A DNA stretch of 64,000 nt, from positions 868,001 through 932,000 of the forward strand of contig CAVNZM010000012.1 in the NCBI GenBank assembly GCA_963693365.1, written 5' to 3'. Under the pieces are notes generated by a model. That model saw nothing but the letters and a program-made list of their open reading frames with translations. It did not search any database and was not told the origin of the DNA. Of the stretch, positions 1-33,129 are shown piece by piece; positions within the stretch are counted from its first letter, which is position 1; each line of letters starts with the position of its first letter. The DNA is from Amoebidium appalachense (Eukaryota; Ichthyosporea). Made by a program: the position numbers and the translations under genes.

Positions 1-822
1 TGTGTGTGTGCGTGTTTGTGTGCGCCACGGGTTATGGTGATGGTGGTAGGGGAGAGGGGGGAGGGGGGAGGGGGGGGAGGGGGGGGGGGGGGAGGGGGGA
101 GGGGGGGGGCAGCACATGAATCACAATGTGTGCTTGAATGCCTGCGAGCAGCTTTCAGAAAAGACACAGCATTTGGAACGTGCCAGGAGCTCGTGCGAGG
201 GTTATGAGGAACCAAGTGATCATGAGGCGTTTTGATTTCCGTCCTCTGCATTGCTGCCTCCATGTAAGCCGATATTAAGGAACACCATTTGGGGCGATGT
301 AAGGTGTAAGCCATATCATTTGTTTTTACCTTATGAGGGGGGGGGGGGGGGGGGAAGGGGGGGGGGGGGAGAAGCAGGAAGGGGAGGGGGGGGGGGGGTT
401 GAGTACTCCAGACTCAGAATGGGGGGGAGGGGAGGGATACGTGGTGTCTTAGAGTATACATACGGAGCGTAAAAACATAAGGACTTGTTACTGTGATACC
501 TGCAATGAAAAAAAAAAGCTAACATGAGCACTTGATACTGTGATAGCTACAATAAAACAAATCTAATATTAGCACTTGATACTGCAAACATGCTCCATCT
601 TTTATGAAACTTTGTTGGTTTCGAGTTCCCCTTCGAAGGAGGAAGTTGAAGGCGAAATGAATGCCATCGAGTCATTGCAATGATCCGTGACTGGGTGGAT
701 GGGAAAGTGGGTGCCGGTGGGGACAACATTATGCATGCCGTTTGAAGTTGTGAATTATATGTGTGCTCTGTGAATACTATACACGTCACCTAGGTGTGGT
801 CTGTGTGTGTGTGTGTGTGCAT

Positions 823-853
<31 letters not shown>

Positions 854-1652
854 GGGGGGGGAGGGGGTAGGTGGACAAAGTGATTGGAACAGTAAATGAC
901 ACTGTGTGTGCGGTCATCATCATGGCCCGGCCTCGGGGGTACATGTGACACCGTGTGACCTCTGCGGCATGAGCATTATGAGCTGTGAGTGCGTGCACGT
1001 CTGCTTTAAATCTCCTGCCTGCGTGCATGCGTCCTCACGCTTGTGTGGTCGTGCGCGTGCACACGGGGGGGGGGGGGGGGGGGGGGGGGGAGGGGGGGAG
1101 AGCAAAAACTGCAGCGCACACATTAGTAATTTACTAATGGTCCATCGCATATTATTTCGGGAATGGCTTGGCGAACTATCTTATCCTGGCTAATCATGGA
1201 AGAGCCACCCGGGCCCTGGGGCGCCATCTCCTTCCGAATGGTCTGCAATGCACATCCCATCATGCAAGAAAATTTTTTAAACTGCTTCATAAACTACTGC
1301 TGCAGCTCCGCACCGCGCATCACATGGGACATCTGTACAGTTTCCTATACGGACAATGGATTAATTGGTTTCAACATTCCGCTACCTGGTCTGGTACGAT
1401 GTTTTGGGTACCTAATCTAGAGGCCCTCCATACCTAATAACAATATGTTTATGGTGTGATATCAAGTTTCAAATTGACAATTCCTTATACCCTAGTGTGT
1501 ACACGCATCCGCACACCTCGCGTAGTTTAAAATGCTTTGATGTCTCCTCGAGTATTGGTACACCCAAAATTACACATCCGAGGCCGTGCATACTTAACTT
1601 GCCACTCCACCAATCACATACGTTTATCTAAAGCTAAATAAAACCTACCATT
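1..1652. other. Spacer with G-runs and simple repeats, no gene recognised
   Basis: The stretch holds several pure or nearly pure G-runs (about 55-110, 338-400, 837-862 and 1065-1100), short (TG)n blocks and moderately AT-rich unique sequence from about 1120 to 1650. Open frames here are Gly/Pro-rich artefacts of the homopolymers. A near-perfect 19-bp palindrome lies at 1121-1139. The unique part (1160-1440) can be read openly in two frames, but neither gives a recognisable protein. Confidence 0.6.
481..585. repeat. Short tandem repeat, about 45-bp unit, 2.4 copies
   Basis: Two degenerate full units (481-525 and 526-569) and the start of a third (570-585) share the core CACTTGATACTG, with ACTTGTTACTG in the first unit. 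Each full unit is followed by TGATA and an A-rich stretch. Nothing in the repeat is coding. Confidence 0.6.
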
Positions 1653-2203
1653 CTAGTAATTTGTCGTAGGTAACGGAGGTGGGAGTACCCCCTCAGGTCC
1701 ATACAAGTCTGTTCTCTCTCTTCTAGCACCCCCATACAGCCCGTGTACTTCACTACTAATCACATGTTCTGGTAATGGTGGGGGATACACCGCGTTTGTT
1801 TCCAACATAGGATCATAAGCACCCCCTGTGTGAGCGTTTTCTCCCAAGGGATCATACTCGGAAACTGCGGGCGGTGTTTGACCGAGGAAGGAGGGCGGTG
1901 GTGGGGCGTTATTATCAATCGACCACCCTGGGGGATGAAGGATGTGAGAGGGAGGTCTTTCATGAACTGGTGAGTGTATTGGGTGGGCCGACAGAGTGGG
2001 TGAAAGGGTTGCTGGGTTGGCGCTGGGAGAGAATTCCCCATGTGCTGTGGTTTTATCTTCCGGGATGATTTCTTGTTCTTCAACGGTTTCTTGGGGCTCT
2101 ACTTCTGGTTTCGTTTGTGACCGGAACCTGCACCCACCCATGGATTTGTTTTGTTAAAATTAGTTCAAACGTCATGCACGTAGCACTAGGACCTATAATT
2201 CAG

Positions 2204-2248
<45 letters not shown>

Positions 2249-2385
2249 CTCCGACCTGTCCGTCCCATCCTCTCACACCATCGCCCTTAAAGACCCTGCC
2301 ACCAACCATTGTCCCCATAAAAACACAAACAAAAACGAGGATGTGTGCGTACAAATGTGCTAACAGACACGCGCACACACACACG

Positions 2386-2424
<39 letters not shown>

Positions 2425-3393
2425 AAACGGGCACACACACTCGTACACCAACAAGTAAGCTGTCAAATTATTCGAGACTCAAGATAAAGCCACACCGCCT
2501 CTGTTGTGCATTTAACAAAAGCAGTGTCTCCCCCCTTCTCCCCCCCCCCCCATTCACACACACACACACCACCCCGTCGTTAACACCCATTACGTTTACA
2601 ACACCATCCATCCCACGTCTCCTCCCCCCCCCCCCCCCCCCCCTTTCCCGTCGTCCCCTTCAAAATCAAAACCCTCCATTCCTACAGCATGGTATGTCAG
2701 TGCTGCCACCCACCCTACGCTCGCACACACAGACACACACACGCAAACAGGCAACAAGCAAGCAACCATGCACACATACACACATGCACGCACGCATGCA
2801 CACACGCACGAATGTCCGCCCTGCCCCCCGACGAGGGGGGGGGGGGGGGGAGGGGTCGTTCCCTTCCCATGTCCAACATGACATCCCGGTGATGCCACAC
2901 GCACACACACACGCAGCCACACTTGCACATTTTCTTTCTGGTATGCCTACACTTGGTAGGTGTGTGTGGTGGTGGTAGTGGTGGTGGTGGTGGGGAAGGG
3001 GGGGGGGATTGTCTGCACTCACCTTTTGGCCACCTCTGCAGCGCCGTAGGACACCAGCACACAGGCCACCGTCCACCCCCACGGGTTGTCGTTCATGTGC
3101 CGCTCCAACCGACCCTCCAGTTGATCGATGAGCTTGGGATCGATCAGACTGAAAAACTGCCGGTTGAGTATCTGCATAGGTGCCGTGCACGTGTGGTCGG
3201 CCAATGTGAGTCCTTTTATTTGCATTGGAGCTACAGTATAATGCACGTATAATGATGACGTCCGCATGATTTTGGTGGTGTGTATATGCAGAAACGTTGG
3301 CGACACAGGCCTCTCACTCCTTTTAACTCTAACTGACAAGAATAAAATAAGGGGAAGCTGCGGGTAGGTGGGCAGACGGACGGGCAGCGTGGG

Positions 3394-3429
<36 letters not shown>

Positions 3430-4447
3430 GGGAGGGGAGGGGGGAGGGAAGGTCGGGTGGCTAACTAAGGGAAAGAGGGGGAAAAAGGAGTGGGGCAGGG
3501 CGGGGGGGGGGGGGGGGGGGGGGGGGGGGACGTGTGGGTATATGCGTTTGTGTGCCTTGGCGGTAGGGGTGACGGTGGAGGTGGTGGTGGTTTTCCTTCT
3601 TTCTTTTTTTTTTTCTTTTTCTTTTTTTTTTTTTTTTTTGGGGGGGGGGGGGGGAGGGAGGAGAAGAGAGAAATTTGGAAGACAATAAAGCAACATATGG
3701 GGAGTTCTTTTTGCTCCTTCGTATCCCTCTGCTCTATTAGACAGAGGACTATGGTCCTACCCTCCCCCCCTCCCCCTCTTCTCCGAAGGGACAGGAATAA
3801 CAAAAATAACACCCATGTGGTATTCATTTGAAGCACATGTGCCAAAAGCGTGGCAAAAGTGAGCACGGAGAATAAAAAAGGAAATAGTGTATAGAAACGG
3901 CATGCACCTTCAGACATCCGTTAAGGCTTGCACAGTGGAGTGCAGCAAGGTAGAATTGCCTTGTGGAATGCACATTTAGTGATGCAGCGCCCCAAAAAAT
4001 TTGCAGTACCAAAAAACTGACGGTCTCTACAGTCACTATTATCCGCTCCAAAAACTTCTTGCATGCATTTTTACTTGTAAAAGTCAAAACCGTGCTCGAC
4101 TCCAATAGATCCAGAAAAATCCAAAAGGCGCATACCTTGAGAGCCACACCGATGTTGGCCAGTATGAGCGCCAGGATGACGAGATTGAACGCAAAGTTTT
4201 CGAAGCCAGTTTGAAGCAAATGCAAGTGCCGGGAACAACGACGAGTAACCCATTGTAGGAGTTCCCTAGCCGCAGAAGAAACAATGAGAGTGACGATCGC
4301 CGAACCAGCAAGAATGGAGAGGTTCTCAACATCCTGTAAGATCTCTAATTTCGGGGTTTCGGTGCCATGGGCTGCGCAGGAACATGGGAGCAAGCACAAG
4401 GGTAGCCATAGCGCAATTTTAGAAGAAATCAATCTTGGATATTGCAT
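1653..4447 (-). CDS. Predicted secretory-pathway membrane protein, 3 exons, unknown function
   Basis: The spliced model is 4447-4136, 3171-3023 and 2127-1653, 936 nt and 311 aa. Phases match (0, then 2), with donors GTATGC and GTGAGT. The start is the first ATG. It is followed by a good signal peptide: hydrophobic residues about 10-24, then CAAHG near residue 29. Two or three hydrophobic segments follow, at about residues 45-62, 85-104 (at the end of exon 1) and 138-153 (in exon 2). The last exon encodes a hydrophilic, Pro-rich, acidic tail of about 157 residues with YPPPLP and VLPPPLP motifs near its end, possible SH3- or WW-type ligands. I do not recognise the family. The gene is transcribed divergently from the ISWI gene. 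The intron 2127-3023 holds C-runs and (CA)n. The splice model rests on consensus sites and phase only. Confidence 0.6.
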
Positions 4448-5303
4448 CTTCGCCGAACAAACAAAAATAAGTGAAAAGATTGATATCGAGCAACGACGTG
4501 TTCCCTGCTAAGTCCTTCTGCCTTCTACGTGCTACGTCTTATATGGCTGAAGATGCCTCTCCTTTTTTTTTAAAAAAAAACTTCTCGTCCGGTCAGCAGG
4601 AGCCACTGAAAACGCCCGCTTCCAACCTAGCCAAGATCACTTTCTTCAGACAGTGGCTGGTTGATGCCACACACAGCACATGCAGCGTCTCGATGATCTG
4701 GCATGGGCCCCAAGTAAGCCCTTAGAACAAACTACAGGTGAACGGTGGATGTAATCCTAAACCAAAAACTTACTGTCTTGTGTAACAGCGAATAAGCATA
4801 TCCACCTAAAAACATAGAAAACGTTTGTGTGTGGCAGTAACGATAGTACCATTAGCATGCACATTTGTTAACTTTCAAAGTTTCGCTGAGGCAAAATGAT
4901 GACGTCACATTGCTGTCTAAATATGAATATGTTTTTGATTGGCCCCTACGGGAGAGCGCGGGAATAAACTTGGCGACATACCGCCATGGAAAATGTAAAA
5001 GACACCAATAGAAAGTAGCTTTACAAATGAAACATTTTTAATTCGGACATGAGTATTTTATTTATTCAATCAAATGACTGTTACAAAAACTGCTTGGCGC
5101 GCTTTTGGGCAACAGCTTCGAAAAGACTCGGCATCGTTTTGTCTTTGGCGCACAGCGGCTGTCACGTGAACGTGTTTGTTTTGCACAAACACAGAGTAAA
5201 ATAGAGAGAAAGTTGTTTATTTTCTCTACATAAGGCGGTAGTTTAGGTTATAGAGACAACTCTTTTGTTCTGGTACGCTTTACGCACAAACACTCGGACG
5301 AAG
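4448..5303. promoter_or_regulatory. Divergent intergenic region between membrane protein and ISWI genes
   Basis: These 856 bp separate two head-to-head start codons and lack the microsatellites that fill the introns nearby, as expected of a shared promoter region. A perfect CRE/ATF-type palindrome TGACGTCA lies at 4900-4907. E2F-like cores (TTGGCGCG near 5092, TTTGGCGC near 5143) lie closer to the ISWI start. An uninterrupted T-run followed by an A-run sits at 4563-4580. The transcription factor assignments are inference from consensus only. Confidence 0.45.
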
Positions 5304-20237
<14,934 letters not shown>

Positions 20238-21833
20238 AGTAGAGATTGTCGATGCATGTCAGCATGTTGTATGATGGGGAAGAATGTGTGAGGAGGGGAA
20301 GGGAGGGAGGGAGGGATGTGGGGTAGGTGGTGTGCCGGGGGAGGATGGGGCTTAGGGGGATACAGTTGTTTTGTGGGTTTGTATGACCTGAGGTGACACG
20401 TAGACACATGCGCATTTGTATTGAGGGATGGAAATATCCAGCCTTAGGCTATCTGTATGGTTTTGTTGGTTTTTCGTTTCTTGTCTATATACGTCATGCT
20501 AGTGCTATCAGAAACTGCGACCGAGTCTTCTCTAGCGTAACTACACTTTTCACCATCTCTTAATCCAGGACGCTAATTTGCTTCATACAGTTGTTTTCCT
20601 ACCAAGTACTTGTCCCGCAATGACATCTATTGTAGCCCAAGTTTGCATGCATGCTTGTGACATGTTCGTAGGCCGCACACCCAGCGTGCCAATTTGGGGG
20701 TTCAAGGAAAATGCCCATCTATAGGGTCAGTGTACTAAATTTCAACCTGTGACTTAGGTCTCTTGGTGTGACTACTGTATGTTTATTCTCCACACGTGTC
20801 ATCACCAACATGAATGCGATCTGGGGTGTGGCGGGTTGGCACGTGGTGGCTGTGCTCCCACTACAATAATTTTTAAAGGCTTTGAAAACCCAAGTGACTA
20901 TATGCAACCATGTTTTATGGAGTCTATATTAGACTGGCTGCCTGCCTGCTTCCGTATCATTGGTTTGGGCTGGGTGGGACTGGTCGTGGTCGTGTATGCG
21001 TATGTGGACGTGTTTGTGTTGGTGTGTGTGTGTGTGTGTGTGGTGGTGGTGGTGGGGTGTGTGTGGTGGGGGGGGGGGGGGGGGGGAAGAGGATGTCAAC
21101 ATCACTCACATGCATGCAGTTTCAGTTCTAGGCGGTTGTACGCATGGAATACAGTGCACGTGTCAGTCTTGCATGGCACATGATACTTCAATACTTACTG
21201 GCCATGCCTCAGCCACAGCCACACGTCACGTACAAATGTGCACACACGATTTCGTCCTCATGTACAATTTAGAGAATACACCGTCTGTGCGCCCAGTTAT
21301 TTTCGGTTGTGCAAATGTATTATTTATTGCAGTCGGGACCTGACTGTATGTGCTGACTCAATACCGTATTTGTGGGTGTTCTGTTGTCATACGTTGCACA
21401 AGCTGAACCAGACACACAAACGCACAACTTGCAGACAAAATAAGGTCACTGAAACCAAATCGGCTATTTTGCAGCTAATAAGAAAACAGCGCGGCCATAT
21501 AAAGGGTGTATGTTGTCAGGAGGCCGCAGCTGCAGGGAGCAAGCTTGCCTACGGAGGTCCCACTCCCCAGCTGAGACTGCAGGCGGGCCCGCAGGCAGGG
21601 GTGCGGCGACTTGACTCGAGTCACGACTTAAAGTTACAATAGGAAAGCTCCTGGCTTGAATCAAGTCAAGTCTAAGAGCTAATCATGACGTGTGCTTTGT
21701 TTTTTTTTGCTTTGTTACTTACGGAACAGGCCTAGGCTACATATGATATTTGATGCTAGGCTTTATGGCAGTCCGTGGTCAGGGCAAACCAGCTAATCAT
21801 GTACATGTAGTCAAGCTGGCCCAGGGAGAAGGG

Positions 21834-21848
21834 GGTGTGTGGGGAGAG

Positions 21849-21883
<35 letters not shown>

Positions 21884-22210
21884 GGGGGGGGGGGGGGGGG
21901 GGGGGAGGGGGGGGGGGGAGGGAGAGAGAGGGGGGGGGGGGGGGGGGGGGGGAGGGGGGGGGGGGGGGGGGATCCGGAGGGGGAGAGAGAGGGGGAGGGG
22001 GGGGGGGGGAGGGGGGGCTGCTAATAGCACTCTACGCGGTATACGAATCGAGTGAGGGGGGGGGGGGGGGGGGGGGAGGGGGGGGGGGGGAAGGAGGAAT
22101 GGGACTGCAGCGGGAGGGGAGGGGTGAGGGGAGGCGCGGGGGGGGGAAGGAGGTGGGGGGGGGGGGAGGGAGGGGGGAGGGAGGGAGGGAGGGAGGGAGG
22201 GAGGGAGCTC
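21834..22210. repeat. 370-bp G-rich purine tract
   Basis: Almost uninterrupted G with single A residues (GGGA/GGGGA blocks), broken only by 22018-22057. Many runs of four or more G make quadruplex or triplex formation likely. Frames across it are low-complexity Gly or Pro and are not genes. Confidence 0.9.
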
Positions 22211-22394
22211 GAGGGGGGAGACAGAAACTCTATCATCTGATGTGATTGCTTGCAGCATCATACTCGTCACCCGGCCCCTACCGGTGTGGCTGGGGTAGTG
22301 ATTATAACCCTGGCAAAATGTGTACTAATAGTTAGGATTGTGAAGGATGGTTTGGCTATGTAAGCACATATATATACTAGTAAATACAGGTACC

Positions 22395-22415
22395 CCCCGC
22401 CCCGTTGGGGCGGGG
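22395..22415. other. Perfect GC hairpin, 9-bp stem
   Basis: CCCCGCCCC (22395-22403), loop GTT, GGGGCGGGG (22407-22415). No gene is adjacent, so a terminator or regulatory role is unsupported. Confidence 0.7.
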
Positions 22416-22809
22416 CCTGCATGGGACATGTGCACAGAATTTGAAGCGGAAGAGAAGAGAACATAAAGTGTATTTGGATGAAAAATTTAGAGGCACAAGA
22501 TATATCATAACATGGCAACACTGTTGCCTGGTGGAGCTTTATTTTTGTTTGTAGGGTTGTATAGAAACTAAAATATGACCCAATGTAGCCTGCACACTTT
22601 CACTGACAGGCGCAGAAATTAATTAACCCCATTACTAGTGTACTGTCGGCGGCTGTGTGGCCAAACGGTAATTTCCCTAGAAAGCCTGCAAGGGTCCTCC
22701 GGGAACAAAACGGAATAAAAAAAAATAAAATAAAAATAAATAAAAAAAACGGGAACAAAACGGGATAAAAATATAATAATAATAATAAGAATAATAATAA
22801 TAATAGCAG

Positions 22810-22930
22810 TATACGTACTCGTACCAGCGATATCGCAGGCAGCTGTATTCCAAGCAGGGGTGGGTGGAACATGACCCCTTGGAGGTATGGCGTATGGGAA
22901 AATAGCAAAGTGCACTGAGTTAGTGTCTGT
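22810..22930 (+). pseudogene. Fragment of glycerol kinase exon 1, decayed duplicate
   Basis: 22848-22890 matches the real exon at 25438-25480 almost base for base (CCAAGCAGGGGTGGGT, GAACATGACCCC). Weaker similarity continues on both sides: TACTCGTACCAG upstream (22816-22827), and GGGAAAATAGCA to GTGTCTG downstream. Small insertions and deletions break the reading frame, and there is no start, intron or other GK exon nearby. It lies 2.5 kb upstream of the functional gene on the same strand, so a local partial duplication is likely. Confidence 0.75.
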
Positions 22931-23662
22931 GTTGCATTTACTATTGCCTGAATGACATAGGTGGAGTAAAGGAAGTACAATATTACTACAGTCAAAATCT
23001 GCCTGGCTCTCACACCTTCTCTTAAAATATTTGGCACTTTGGGGAGGAAAAGAGGGGGGAGGGGGGGGGAGGAGCCATTGAAAACCCAAATTAGTTATTT
23101 TGCAGCTGATAAAAGAAACAGGTAGGCGGAGGGGGGGGAGAGAAGGGGGGGGGGGGGGGGGGGGGGGGAAGGGGGGTACCCGGTGGTGGTGGTGGTGATG
23201 GGGGGTCATAGCCATGGTGAGTGGGTTCACGGGTGAAGGGAGGGAGCCAGGCTAAGCTGGAGGTTATCTAGAAAGGGAGGGAGCTACTAATAGGAAGATA
23301 GGAAGGAAGGGGGGGGGGGGGGGGAAGGGGGGGGGGGGGGGGGAAGGGGGGGGGGGGGGAGGGGGGGAGGGGGGAGGGGGGTATCTAATATACAACAGCA
23401 ACCGTGCTGTGTGCTTTATTTGGCCATGAACACAAACCTCGCTGAGTACTTCCACACACACTTCAATTTATTTGTTTTCTAAAAGCTGAATCACAGGCAA
23501 GCTACACACGGCACACAATTGGCCGGCAGAAAAGCACGGTGTGTTTGTACAAGCAGTGTGGGGGTGCAGGAAGGCCCAGTACCAAACATAAAGCCTCTTA
23601 CTTACACAATCTTCTGTTCTTTTGTGTTTGCGCAATAGTGTGTCTGTGGTCTCTAGAGCATT

Positions 23663-24787
23663 CTACTGGTGGCATTTCTGTATGTGCTTCTTCAAGTGGC
23701 CACTCTGCGTAAACCTGTCACCACATCCAGGGTGGGTGCAGGCATAGGGTTTCTCGCCCGTGTGTGTGCGCACGTGTCTGTTAAGGTGAGTCCTTATGGC
23801 AAACCCTCTCGTGCACCCTTCAAAATGACATTCATATGGCTTCTCACCCGTATGCATGCGCTGATGACTCACCAACGTACCCTTTAGAGCAAAAGACTTC
23901 TTACAGCCTGGATAATGGCACACAAACGGCTTTTCCCCCGTATGCACTCGCTGGTGGCTTTTTAAATCACCTGCTTGAGCGAACCTTGAGGTACAGCCGG
24001 CATAGGGGCAAGCATGCGGCTTTTCCCCGGTGTGAGTTCTCCGGTGTCTGTTGAGCGCAGAAGACGTAAGGAAATTCTGCCTGCAGTTTGCATAGGTGCA
24101 ACAGAAGGGTTTGTCACCAGTGTGCCTGCGGTGATGCATATCCAAGGTGTTTTTGTGGCTAAAACTCTTGCGGCAATCTGGATATCGGCAGGTAAAACGC
24201 CGTTCCCCCGTGTGCGTTCGTTCGTGCCTGGTCATGTGCGCTGTGTTTGCCGTGGTATAGCCACACCCGTACCTGCACTCACACTTTGCCCTTGCCCTAG
24301 CACTTTTAACAACCCCGCCCATCCTGCCTCTGTGTATTTTTTCACCTCCCTCCCGCTTTTTTTTGACACTTGTCGGCACTTTCTCCTCCACGAAGTCTTT
24401 TGTTGCTTGTCTGCTTGAACGCTCCGGTTTTGTTCTTTGTGCATCTCCCCGCAACCTACACGAGTGTGCGTGTTCTTGGATAGGTACGTCTGCATCACTT
24501 CCATCTAAAACCTCTTGGTTGATTGCGTGTCTTAATTGTGGTCTGCGTCTGAGGGGATGTGCCGGGATAACGTGGCTGAGGGAGTAAGGCGCACATGTTG
24601 CATCCCTACCACACACCGGCTCTTGTTTGACCACCGGTTTGAACTGTGGAATGCGTCTGAGAGGTTGGTCCGGAGGCTGGCCAAGGCATGGGTTGGTTTG
24701 TGCCATTGTTGTTTCTGGCTCGAGGTTTACGTGTAGGTGGCAAACATTGGTGGGTGGGTAAAAGGGCGTGTGTGAGGTGGTGGCCAT
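23663..24787 (-). CDS. TFIIIA-type C2H2 zinc-finger protein
   Basis: A single uninterrupted frame of 374 aa from the first ATG (24787) to TAG at 23663-23665. The frame is open for 24 codons upstream without another ATG, so an upstream exon is possible. Residues about 1-180 are low-complexity and basic ([13 protein letters not shown]), with no clear domain. The C-terminal half has seven tandem C2H2 fingers with TGEKP-type linkers. Fingers 2-7 have the C-x4-C form (CRYPDC, CTYANC, CPYAGC, CHYPGC, CHFEGC, CTHPGC) typical of TFIIIA/Zic/GLI-like arrays. Finger 1 (CECRYGC) has irregular Cys spacing and may be degenerate. The last finger ends HIQKCHQ-stop. This is a sequence-specific DNA-binding protein, probably a transcription factor; the target is unknown. 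Unusually for this window it has no visible intron. It is divergent from glycerol kinase. Confidence 0.88.
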   Translation of the reverse strand: MATTSHTPFYPPTNVCHLHVNLEPETTMAQTNPCLGQPPDQPLRRIPQFKPVVKQEPVCGRDATCAPYSLSHVIPAHPLRRRPQLRHAINQEVLDGSDADVPIQEHAHSCRLRGDAQRTKPERSSRQATKDFVEEKVPTSVKKKREGGEKIHRGRMGGVVKSARARAKCECRYGCGYTTANTAHMTRHERTHTGERRFTCRYPDCRKSFSHKNTLDMHHRRHTGDKPFCCTYANCRQNFLTSSALNRHRRTHTGEKPHACPYAGCTSRFAQAGDLKSHQRVHTGEKPFVCHYPGCKKSFALKGTLVSHQRMHTGEKPYECHFEGCTRGFAIRTHLNRHVRTHTGEKPYACTHPGCGDRFTQSGHLKKHIQKCHQ

Positions 24788-25315
24788 GGTGGTTGCTTGA
24801 CCCGCACACGATGCACGCGAACATGTGTTATCAGGAGTGTGTCTTAATGCGGCTTGCACAAATGCTTGTGTTTGTTGGGAAAGTGACTAGCTAGCCTACG
24901 TAAACGTAACTATTATCATGAACAAGCAGACGGTGAGGCCGGGCAAAAAAAAAAGATGAGTCCCTCTGAGCCCTCACTGAGTCCGGCCGCGTGCATTGCT
25001 TTTGGTTTGGGGGGAAAAAGATTGACCAATCCGTGAAGTGCTAAAAATCCATATATGGTTATGTAAACAAAGCAATAGCCATATATGGTTACATTCTTCA
25101 AATTCCTCAACAACGCTAACACTTGCCAGTGCTCATGCTCTTGCTCTGCAACAGAGGTGAGCGAGAGTTTTTTTTCCTCCTTTTTTTGGGCTTCGTTTTT
25201 TTTCTGCGCTGGATCGGATTGCCGAAGTTAAAAATTACGACGTTCTCGTTTTTTTTCCTGTCCTTTTTTCCCTTTGCAAACCGCACATACCGCACCAGCC
25301 AACACACCCTCCAAC
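24788..25315. promoter_or_regulatory. Divergent intergenic region, zinc-finger gene / glycerol kinase
   Basis: These 528 bp lie between two head-to-head starts. The sequence is free of long microsatellites and rather AT-rich, with T-runs just before the GK start. A direct repeat CCATATATGGTTA occurs at 25050-25062 and 25080-25092. Its CCATATATGG core is a perfect CArG-box (MADS/SRF) consensus present twice 30 bp apart, suggestive of regulation but unproven. Confidence 0.5.
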
Positions 25316-31606
<6,291 letters not shown>

Positions 31607-31617
31607 GCAATAGCCCT

Positions 31618-31677
<60 letters not shown>

Positions 31678-31699
31678 AAAATAAAAACCCCCTCCTCCC

Positions 31700-31730
<31 letters not shown>

Positions 31731-32449
31731 AAAAAAAAAAAAGAAGTATAAACACAGCCCACACGTGCGCACGGGTGTGAATGCATGGCCACACCAGCAT
31801 GCACACACACTCGCTGCACACTGACTTCCCGGCAAGCACACCTACACACATGCTCAATGTGGTACACGACCCCACGCACACAATTTCTCACGAGCGGATG
31901 CACGAGAGCCTGTGCATATACATGCAGATATGCTTTAGTGCCAGATTTCCGTTCAGAGTAATGATGGTTTAAAAGGTGTAGATTAGGCTATGTGTGGGTA
32001 GGAGTTTGTGACCTTTAATGTTGTTATGTTTCCACGCGTAGAGACGACATGTAAGGCAAGAGATCAATATGTTACGAGGGGCAAAGCAACATTAGGTCTA
32101 GAACATTATTTGTGTGGCGTTTAAAGAGTTGCCCCGCGTTCGACTACCCAGTGTATAGTAGTGTGATATGAAATAAAGAGATTGTGTTTCTTTGCAATTG
32201 GGGTAGGGCTGTAACACAAAGTTTGGTCGTATGTTGCTCGTGCGAGTATTTGGAGCGACAAAGCTATCTAAAGTGTAGTGTTCCAAATAGATGTATCCCA
32301 AAAACATACAGATGTTGTTGTAGGGACAGTCGGGTGGGCCACTGCCAATGAGAGTGCTGATAGCAAATATCATAGGCTAAGCGTTGGATGAAATGAACAA
32401 ACCAAGCCGAGTCACATCCACATGCCTGCACAATGGCCATGGATCCCCG

Positions 32450-32509
<60 letters not shown>

Positions 32510-32588
32510 AAAAAAAAAAAAAAAAAAAGCCCTGAGCACATCGAAAAATGATGGTGCCACGGGTGTTTGTGTTTATGTGGCTGGGTTT

Positions 32589-32626
<38 letters not shown>

Positions 32627-33129
32627 TGGTGGTGGTGGTGGGGGGGGTTCAAAAATCAACAGCCATTTCATGCAAACCTACACCGACATTAGAATAGAAG
32701 TAAATTTCACTTTCTAGCTGCACTGCAGCTTTCATGGCGTCGCATCGCGTACAACACGATGGGCGCTTTACTCGTGTACAACACGGTTAGAAGGGCAGGG
32801 GCACGTCCACGTACCTGTTTGCTTTCGACTTGCCTATTTGTTCTGGTGTATTCGATACTATGTCTAACTTTCGTGGCCTTCGGCATCTCAACGCTTGCTT
32901 ACTACCTAAAAAAAATTCTCATGGTACTTGGGACAGCGGGTTTAAAACCGTTCGCATTCGTCTGTAATGTTTCGATTTTGTGAATTTCTTCGTCCAATCA
33001 TTCTCTGCCTTGTGCACCTCTTTGCAGACATGTATTCCCCACACCCAACCTACTGGATTCATAGTATGAACAAAATATAACTGATAATAGAAGATAACTA
33101 GCATATTCGCGTAAAAAGGGGACTCTCTT
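31607..33129. other. Spacer between convergent GK and TRAF genes
   Basis: Contains C-runs joined to A-runs (31697-31742 and 32450-32528), a short (TG)n (about 32592-32625) and unique AT-moderate sequence. No credible coding frame was found. It should hold the 3' UTRs of both genes. Confidence 0.6.

Larger units (their letters stand above)
20238..23662. other. Intergenic region, no intact gene recognised
   Basis: Between the ISWI stop and the zinc-finger stop lie unique sequence (20238-21830), a G-rich block (21834-22210), AT-rich sequence with an AAT/ATAATA microsatellite (about 22770-22805) and more G-rich blocks (23053-23180, 23308-23382). No frame shows a protein family. It does contain a broken glycerol-kinase exon, repeat pairs and a GC hairpin, listed separately. 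Confidence 0.6.

Noticed and set aside
1163-1440. Overlapping open frames of 85-90 codons
   Set aside because: No domain, no splice partner and no supporting context; chance frames are likely in GC-moderate unique DNA.
4986-5018. A 10-codon frame with an excellent start context (CCGCCATGG) 300 bp upstream of the ISWI start
   Set aside because: It could be an upstream ORF, but transcription of this segment is unknown and its end resembles the real exon 1 end (NRK) only over a few residues.
21797-22270. Long Pro-rich or Gly-rich frames
   Set aside because: These are products of G/C homopolymers; no codon or composition evidence for a gene. The same holds for 2.6-3.7, 10.4-11.3, 28.4-30.4, 34.5-35.1, 43.0-43.3 and 54.2-55.7 kb.
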